DNA from: an uncultured Chloroflexota bacterium
GTDB taxonomy: Bacteria > Chloroflexota > Anaerolineae > Aggregatilineales > Phototrophicaceae
Assembly (NCBI GenBank): GCA_937864975.1
Contig: CALMDI010000849.1
Location: 1 to 10,925 of the forward strand
DNA length: 10,925 nucleotides
Direction of reading: 5' to 3'
Made by a program: the position numbers and the translations under genes. Positions 6,600 through 10,925 of the stretch are shown piece after piece. The notes beneath the pieces were generated by a model. The model made no database searches. It was not told the DNA's origin and worked only from the letters and a program-made list of their open reading frames with translations. Numbering within the stretch: the stretch's first letter is position 1; the number at the start of each line of letters is the position of its first letter.

Positions 6600-6717
6600 A
6601 GGGCGACCCGGCTTCCGATAGTCCCGGCATATCGCTTTACGCAGGAGAAGCCCCTAAACGAGCGGGGGTAAAGGTACGGTCATGTGCCGAATCCTCAAGC
6701 GAATTGGCGGTCGCCCT
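6600..6717 (+). ncRNA. Candidate structured RNA (about 118 nt) in the gene-free stretch 6568-6858
   Basis: Nested complementary segments can be drawn by hand. An outer stem AGGGCGACC (6600-6608) pairs with GGTCGCCCT (6709-6717), 9 bp. A second stem TCGCTT (6632-6637) pairs with AAGCGA (6697-6702), continued by AGGA (6643-6646) with TCCT (6692-6695). Inside are a CCCC/GGGG hairpin (6651-6667) and GGTAC(GGTCAT)GTGCC (6674-6689). The last contains a T-G pair that would be U-G on this strand and A-C on the other, favouring the plus strand. A CCGG/CCGG hairpin (6608-6627) can form in the remaining arm, sharing base 6608 with the outer stem. I cannot match it to a known riboswitch, ribozyme or housekeeping RNA. 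It could instead be a degenerate insertion-sequence end or chance. It lies about 140 bases upstream of the IclR gene. Confidence 0.35.
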
Positions 6718-6769
6718 CTGGATTTCTGCTCGCATATTGAAGTCGCAAATGTGAAACAGGGTCAACTAT

Positions 6770-6800
6770 AGGCATCCTGCACAATCTTTTTGTGCCGCCT
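6770..6800 (+). repeat. Hairpin just upstream of the IclR-operon promoter
   Basis: GCACAA (6779-6784) and TTGTGC (6790-6795) form a perfect 6-bp stem with a 5-base loop, flanked by AGGC (6770-6773) and GCCT (6797-6800). No U-run follows the stem, so termination is not supported. It ends 3 bases before the proposed -35 and could be an operator or an mRNA 3' end structure. Confidence 0.35.
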
Positions 6801-6802
6801 CG

Positions 6803-6831
6803 TTGTTTCGCATAGATTCAACCTTTATATA
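6803..6831 (+). promoter_or_regulatory. Probable sigma-70 promoter of the IclR/peptidase operon
   Basis: TTGTTT (6803-6808), a 17-base spacer, then TATATA (6826-6831; TATAAC at 6828 is an alternative with 19). The surrounding 80 bases are much more AT-rich than the rest of the window. Downstream, TATAAC occurs twice (6828-6833 and 6848-6853) and could serve as a regulator binding site for IclR autoregulation. That last point is a guess. Confidence 0.5.
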
Positions 6832-6867
6832 ACAGTGTTTTATTGAGTATAACGCAAGGTGTTTTTG

Positions 6868-7668
6868 TTGACCGACTATACGATTGCCGTTTTAGAAGAC
6901 AGCATCCGCATTTTAGAAATCCTTGAGCCGAGCCGCGAAGGGCTGACGCTGGCGCAGGTGGCGGAACAGTCGGGCTTTGTGAAGAACAAAGCCTTCCGCG
7001 TTCTCTTCACGCTGGAAAAACACTCCCTTGTCGAGCGCGATTCTGCCGGACGTTACCGGCTTGGATGGCGTTTCCTCGAATTTGCCCGCCACGTGCAGCA
7101 TCAGACTCGTTTGATCGAGGTCAGCCGTCAGATCATGGACGAGCTTGTCGAGACGACGCGGGAAAGTATTTTCCTCGGCGTCATCAACGGCGACGACGTG
7201 TTGTGCGTTGCCGCGCGCGAGTCGCCGCGCTCAATCCGTCTGTTCGCGCAGGTCGGACGCCGCGCGCCGCTGCACAGCGGGGGTGTGCCCAAGGTGCTGT
7301 TCGCCTTTTTGCCCGACGAGGAACGGCGCGCGCTGATTGACCGCTTCTCGATGGATCGCGAGTCCGGCTATCTCAACCGGCGGGACGTTCTGGAGCAGCA
7401 GCTCGCGCAAATTCGCGAACAGGGATATGCGGTCATCGTCGACGAGCTGGACAAGGATGCCTGCTCCGTGGCGGCGCCCATCCGCGGCGATCACGGGCGC
7501 GTCATCGCCGCGCTGTCGATTGCCGGACCGTCGATGCGGTTTCCGCAGGAGGCAATTGGGCGCTATACCGAGATTGTCGTAGACGCCGGTAGGCGCATTT
7601 CCGAGGCGCTTGGCTACCAGGAGCGTGTGATGAGCGGAAACGGAGTTCATCAACCCCTACAGAATTAG
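6868..7668 (+). CDS. IclR-family transcriptional regulator
   Basis: One-component regulator, about 266 aa. The N-terminal winged helix-turn-helix spans about residues 10-70 (SIRILEILEP, LTLAQVAEQSGFVKNKAFRV, then a wing GRYRLGWRFLEFA). The C-terminal IclR effector domain covers about 85-255, with RLFAQVGRRAPLHSGGVPKV, GYAVIVDELDKDACSVAAPI and IAALSIAGPS. In the family, this domain binds small aromatic or carboxylic ligands. Three in-frame starts are available: GTG 6859, TTG 6865 and TTG 6868. AAGGTG (6856-6861) is correctly spaced for TTG 6868 and overlaps the GTG, so I chose 6868. It ends in TAG and is followed after 29 bases by the peptidase gene in the same direction. Local control of the catabolic genes downstream is the obvious role. 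Confidence 0.93.
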   Translation: MTDYTIAVLEDSIRILEILEPSREGLTLAQVAEQSGFVKNKAFRVLFTLEKHSLVERDSAGRYRLGWRFLEFARHVQHQTRLIEVSRQIMDELVETTRESIFLGVINGDDVLCVAARESPRSIRLFAQVGRRAPLHSGGVPKVLFAFLPDEERRALIDRFSMDRESGYLNRRDVLEQQLAQIREQGYAVIVDELDKDACSVAAPIRGDHGRVIAALSIAGPSMRFPQEAIGRYTEIVVDAGRRISEALGYQERVMSGNGVHQPLQN

Positions 7669-7697
7669 TCCGCTTTTGTCGAAAAGTTGAGGAGCGC

Positions 7698-9485
7698 ATG
7701 ATGCAGGAATTATCCGAAGCAACCCGCGACAGCCTCGAACAAAATTTACTGGACGAGCTTTCCATCGAAGCACCGTGGGCGCTCATCGAGCGTTTTACCA
7801 CGCTGGTACGCGAGTCGGGCAGCGAGGACGAGCGCGAGGCAGCGCGCTACATCGCCGCGCAGCTTGAGCAGCTTGGCATCCCTCATACCGTTTACGAGCC
7901 GGAATTGTTCCTCAGCGTGCCAGTCAAGTCGTCGCTGGTCGTCAACGGGCAAACGATCCGAGCGAAAAGCCCGGCATTTTCCGCTACGACCCCGCCCGCA
8001 GGCGTCACCGGGGACGTGGTCTCCATACCAAGCCTCTACTCGCCGCGCAGCATCGATCTGTTCGACGTTACCCCCGCCACCAACGCCAACGTCGCCGGAA
8101 AAATCGTCATCATCGACGGCTACGGCGGTCCCCCGCCGGTGCGTCTCTTCGAGCAGTTGGGCGCGATTGGGCAGATTTACATCAACCCCGGCGAGGACAT
8201 TCACTGGGGCATCTGCACCACTATCTGGGGCGCGCCCGACCTCGATAACTACGCGCGCCAGCCGCGCACGCCTGTCGTCTCAATCAGCCGACCGGATGGC
8301 GAAAAGCTGCTCCGACAATTGGAGCAGGGCGGACTGCGCGCCTCGCTGCATACCGAGATGAACGAAGGCTGGATGAAGTGCCCGGTGATCGAAGCGGTCA
8401 TCGAAGGCACGGTCGAGCCGGAGCGCTTCACGCTCGTTCACGGGCATTATGACTCGTGGGACGTCGGTATTGGCGACAACGCCGTGGGCGACGCGACCCT
8501 GCTCGAACTGGCGCGCGTCTTTCACAAGCACCGCGACCAACTGGCGCGCACGCTCAAAATCGCGTGGTGGCCCGGTCACTCGACCGGTCGCTATGCGGGG
8601 TCAACCTGGTACGCCGATGCCTTTGGTCTCGACCTCGCCCGCGACTGCGTCGCTCAGGTGGATATCGACTCGCCGGGCTGTCGCTGGGCGACCGAGTATT
8701 ACGACATTTCGTGGATGGTGGAGACCGAGGACTTCTGCAAGCAGGCGATCAAGGATGTGACCGGCAAAGAGGCGCACGGCGAGCGCCCGCACCAGGCAGG
8801 CGACTACTCCTTCAACAACATCGGCATTTCCAGCTTCTTCATGCTGCTCTCCACGATGCCGAAGGACATGCTTGAGGAGAAGAATTACTACCCTGTCGGC
8901 GGCTGCGGCGCGAATATCGCGTGGCACACCGAAAACGACACGCTTGAAATTGCCGACAAGGACAACCTGATGCGCGACCTGCGCGTCTACGTGGCGACGA
9001 TTCAGCGCGTGCTGAATAACGCCATTCATCCCTTCGATTTCCGCCGCCTGACAGCCGAGTTTGATGAAACGGTCAGCCGCTACGCGGACGCGGCGGGTGG
9101 CGACGTGGATTTCGCGCCGGTCAAAACGGCGTTGAGCGACCTGAAAAGCGCGCTCGATGCCCTGTACGCGCGAGCGCCGGAACTGGTCAATAAATCGGTT
9201 GGTGATCCCGCGGTGCGCGCCTACAACGACGCCATTCTGGAGATGGGTCGGCTGCTCATCCAGATTAATTTCACGCGCGAAGGCATGTTCCGCACGGAAC
9301 CGGCGATCAAAATTCCGCCGCTGCCCGATCTCGCGCCCGCGACCAGCCTGCGCGAAGCGACCGGGCACATGCGTCATGTCACCCGTACGCACGTCGTCCG
9401 CGGCGTCAACCGGGTCGCGTGGGCATTTGAAAATGCCGCCCGCGCCGCGCGGCGCGCCGTCGAGCAAATTCAACAGCAACCTTAA
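7698..9485 (+). CDS. M28-family (PA-domain containing) metallopeptidase-like protein with atypical active site
   Basis: A 595-aa cytosolic protein with no signal peptide. The N-terminal part (about 25-65) resembles the first helices of M28 exopeptidases. A protease-associated (PA)-like insert covers about 95-215 (VAGKIVIIDGYGG). The M28 catalytic domain follows at about 225-440. Expected zinc-centre residues are visible: H250 and D252 (HGHYDSWD), D260 (GDNAVGD), D322 or D324 (VDIDSPG) and H410 (WHTENDT). The Glu-Glu pair (catalytic base and ligand) normally found between the second and third ligands is absent. That site reads WWPGHSTGRYAGSTWYAD (290-307), with His294 near the expected position. 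A C-terminal extension of about 150 aa, mostly helical, follows. The start is ATG 7698 (or 7701) after GAGGAG. It may hydrolyse peptide, N-acyl or N-carbamoyl amides; the substrate is unknown. Confidence 0.88.
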   Translation: MMQELSEATRDSLEQNLLDELSIEAPWALIERFTTLVRESGSEDEREAARYIAAQLEQLGIPHTVYEPELFLSVPVKSSLVVNGQTIRAKSPAFSATTPPAGVTGDVVSIPSLYSPRSIDLFDVTPATNANVAGKIVIIDGYGGPPPVRLFEQLGAIGQIYINPGEDIHWGICTTIWGAPDLDNYARQPRTPVVSISRPDGEKLLRQLEQGGLRASLHTEMNEGWMKCPVIEAVIEGTVEPERFTLVHGHYDSWDVGIGDNAVGDATLLELARVFHKHRDQLARTLKIAWWPGHSTGRYAGSTWYADAFGLDLARDCVAQVDIDSPGCRWATEYYDISWMVETEDFCKQAIKDVTGKEAHGERPHQAGDYSFNNIGISSFFMLLSTMPKDMLEEKNYYPVGGCGANIAWHTENDTLEIADKDNLMRDLRVYVATIQRVLNNAIHPFDFRRLTAEFDETVSRYADAAGGDVDFAPVKTALSDLKSALDALYARAPELVNKSVGDPAVRAYNDAILEMGRLLIQINFTREGMFRTEPAIKIPPLPDLAPATSLREATGHMRHVTRTHVVRGVNRVAWAFENAARAARRAVEQIQQQP

Positions 9486-9491
9486 ATCGGG

Positions 9492-9516
9492 GGCGGCACG
9501 CATCTACGCTGCCGCC
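9492..9516 (+). repeat. Intercistronic hairpin between the peptidase and racemase genes
   Basis: GGCGGCA (9492-9498) and TGCCGCC (9510-9516) are perfectly complementary around an 11-base loop, 6 bases after the peptidase stop. No T-run follows, so it is probably an mRNA stabiliser or processing site and not a terminator. Confidence 0.5.
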
Positions 9517-9562
9517 TGTCATCGTCCTGGCGCCATCCGCTTCAGCGAAGTCGAGGTTGACG

Positions 9563-10324
9563 ATGAAAATCCTGTATCTGATTCCCGGTCCGATGGGACG
9601 CACGCCGGAAGGCAAAGCCGAGGTCGCGCGTCGTGGCGACATGCTCAAACAGTATGCCGCGCCCGGTACGCAGGTAGACATTGCCGACGTGCCGGAGGGT
9701 CCGGCGTCGATTGAGAGCATGTACGAGGAATATCTGTCGATTCCCGCCGCCGCGCGGCGCATCGTCGAGCTTGAAGAGGAAGGATGGGATGCAGTCATCC
9801 TCGGCTGCTACGGCGATCCGGGGCTGGATGGGCTGCGCGAGCTAACGACGATGCCGATCATTGGACCGGGTGAGGCGACGGCGCTGATGGCGGCGTCGTT
9901 GGGGCATCGCTTCTCCGTCATTACGATCACCGACAGCATTATCCATGCCACCGAGCGCCAGATGCGGAATATCGGCGTCGGCGAAAAACTCGCCAGCGTG
10001 CGCGTTGTTGGCATCCCTGTGCTGGAGCTGCATCGCGACCGCGAGCGCGCGATTGAGGCGACGATTGAGCAGGGGCGCAAGGCGATTGAGCAGGATCGCG
10101 CCGATACCCTGATCGCGGGCTGCATGACAATGGGATTTCTCGAAATTGCCGAAGTCGTCGGAGCCGAGCTTGGCGTGCCGTTCCTCAACCCGGGGCGCGT
10201 CTCGCTCAAGTTCGCGGAAGCAATGGTCGGTTCGGGGCTGACGCATTCCAAGCGGGCGTACATGATGCCGCCCAAACTCGCCGAAGGCAAGGTTCGCTCG
10301 GCTGCCGAACTGTTCAAATCATAA
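9563..10324 (+). CDS. Asp/Glu/hydantoin racemase-family protein
   Basis: A 253-aa cofactor-independent racemase-type protein. In the family, two cysteines at the interface of two Rossmann-like lobes remove and return the alpha proton. Both are present in the right contexts: Cys82 in VILGCYGDPGLDG and Cys187 in TLIAGCMTMGF. The N-terminal strand KILYLIPGPMGRT carries the phosphate/carboxylate-type loop. The central IIGPGEATALMAASLGHRFSVIT is typical of the hydantoin racemase branch (GxGE-A, followed by G-x-RFSV-x-T). ATG 9563 has GAGG 6 bases upstream and is preferred over the in-frame TTG at 9557. It lies between the M28-like peptidase and the amidohydrolase, with only 10 bases to the next start. 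This suggests it interconverts enantiomers of an amino acid, hydantoin or related intermediate in their pathway. A maleate isomerase/arylmalonate decarboxylase-like activity is a less likely alternative. Confidence 0.9.
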   Translation: MKILYLIPGPMGRTPEGKAEVARRGDMLKQYAAPGTQVDIADVPEGPASIESMYEEYLSIPAAARRIVELEEEGWDAVILGCYGDPGLDGLRELTTMPIIGPGEATALMAASLGHRFSVITITDSIIHATERQMRNIGVGEKLASVRVVGIPVLELHRDRERAIEATIEQGRKAIEQDRADTLIAGCMTMGFLEIAEVVGAELGVPFLNPGRVSLKFAEAMVGSGLTHSKRAYMMPPKLAEGKVRSAAELFKS

Positions 10325-10334
10325 GGGGGTTGCC

Positions 10335-10925
10335 GTGAGTTTTGTTCTTACCAACGCAACCCTGATTGATGGCACCGGGCGCGACCCGGTGCAGCGCGCG
10401 GGCTTGCACGTGCGCGATGGCAAAATCGCCTGGATTGGCGGCATGGCGGACCTGCCCGCGGATGCTAGGAGCGCAGAGGAGATCGACGTCTCCGGCAAGA
10501 CGGTCATCCCCGGCTTGATCGACGCGCATGTTCACGTCTGCTGGAATGGGCGCGAGAGCGTACTGGAACTCATCAAGCGCGACCGCGACCGGATCATCCT
10601 CGAAGCGGTCGATACGCTGCGGCGCATTCTTGCCAGCGGCACGACGACCGTGCGCGACATCGGCGGGCATGATTTTGTCGAAATGTCGCTGCGTCAGGCG
10701 GTCAATGCCCGGCAGATCACCGGACCGCGTATGAGAGTTTCCGGCAAAGTGATCGCCATGACGGGCGGGCACGCCTACTTCATCGCCCGCGAAGCCGACG
10801 GACCGCAGGAAGTTCGCAAAGCCGCGCGCGAGCAGATTAAGGCGGGCGCGGACACGATCAAGCTGATGGCAACCGGCGGCGCCGCGACGCCGAGCAGGAT
10901 CGTCTGCCACAGCCTCAGCGGGTCC
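10335..10925 (+). CDS. Amidohydrolase, imidazolonepropionase / Xaa-Pro dipeptidase-like, 3' end beyond window
   Basis: The first 197 codons of a metal-dependent amidohydrolase; the gene runs off the window without a stop. It starts at GTG 10335 after AAGGGGGT, 10 bases behind the racemase stop. The small N-terminal beta-sandwich (TNATLIDGTGRDPVQRAGLHV) leads to the metal motif VIPGLIDAHVHV, with H65 and H67. The segment GTTTVRDIGG follows at about 102-111, then MTGGHAYF (142-149). Lys176 in DTIKLMATGGAAT is the expected carbamylated lysine bridging the two metals. This combination is typical of the COG1228 branch, which contains imidazolonepropionases and Xaa-Pro/Xaa-Arg dipeptidases. With the two genes before it, it probably hydrolyses a dipeptide, N-acyl amino acid or cyclic amide. 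The exact substrate is unknown. Confidence 0.93.
   Translation, partial: MSFVLTNATLIDGTGRDPVQRAGLHVRDGKIAWIGGMADLPADARSAEEIDVSGKTVIPGLIDAHVHVCWNGRESVLELIKRDRDRIILEAVDTLRRILASGTTTVRDIGGHDFVEMSLRQAVNARQITGPRMRVSGKVIAMTGGHAYFIAREADGPQEVRKAAREQIKAGADTIKLMATGGAATPSRIVCHSLSGS

Noticed and set aside
6638..6681. Possible IS605/TnpB right-end remnant (a reading with GEAPKRAG-like residues beside a CCCC/GGGG hairpin)
   Set aside because: Only a short resemblance to TnpB tails; no zinc-finger or RuvC motif upstream and no paired left end. Kept only as an alternative for the candidate RNA.
8601..9503. 300-codon minus-strand open frame
   Set aside because: Antisense shadow of the peptidase gene; no recognisable domain or ribosome-binding site.
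10314..10910. 198-codon minus-strand open frame
   Set aside because: Antisense to the amidohydrolase, whose HxH and carbamylated-Lys motifs make the plus strand the coding strand.

Overview
The window looks like a moderately high-GC bacterial chromosome segment, most likely from a Chloroflexota (Anaerolineae-like) genome. That placement rests on recalled protein style (ABC sugar operons, M28 peptidase and amidohydrolase clusters, the short conserved protein at 6148), not on a marker gene, and is only moderately secure. There are no rRNA or tRNA genes, no CRISPR array and no intact mobile element.

Left part (1-4440, all minus strand): a sugar-uptake operon. Reading along the minus strand, a LacI-family regulator (4405-3377) is followed by a sugar-binding protein (3270-2047), two inner-membrane permeases (2043-1081 and 1069-236), and a reading frame that starts inside the last permease's stop codon (239 downwards). 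That last frame resembles the beginning of a GH66 dextranase-like glycosidase but is cut by two in-frame TAG codons before the window edge. Two near-identical palindromes built on TTGAAnCGGTTCAA lie in front of the regulator and in front of the binding protein. They are the obvious operators for autoregulation and operon control. A perfect 12-bp-arm hairpin lies just after the binding-protein stop.

Middle part (4499-6858): an ECF-type sigma factor with a C-terminal SnoaL-like domain on the minus strand. Divergent from it is an SRPBCC-domain gene whose third codon is TAA (probably a pseudogene or a sequencing error), then a 139-aa conserved protein of unknown function. A 291-base gene-free stretch follows. 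It holds a nested set of stems about 118 nt long that could be a structured RNA, a second hairpin, and a plausible promoter for the next operon.

Right part (6859-10925, plus strand): a catabolic operon with an IclR-family regulator, an M28-family metallopeptidase-like protein lacking the usual Glu-Glu motif, an Asp/Glu/hydantoin racemase-family protein, and an imidazolonepropionase/Xaa-Pro-dipeptidase-like amidohydrolase that runs off the window. Together they suggest breakdown of small peptide-, N-acyl- or hydantoin-like compounds. The substrate cannot be read from the sequence.

I did not find a convincing new multi-gene system. The observations most worth following are the candidate RNA at 6600-6717, the two genes interrupted by in-frame stops, and the hairpin that may set the binding-protein to permease ratio.
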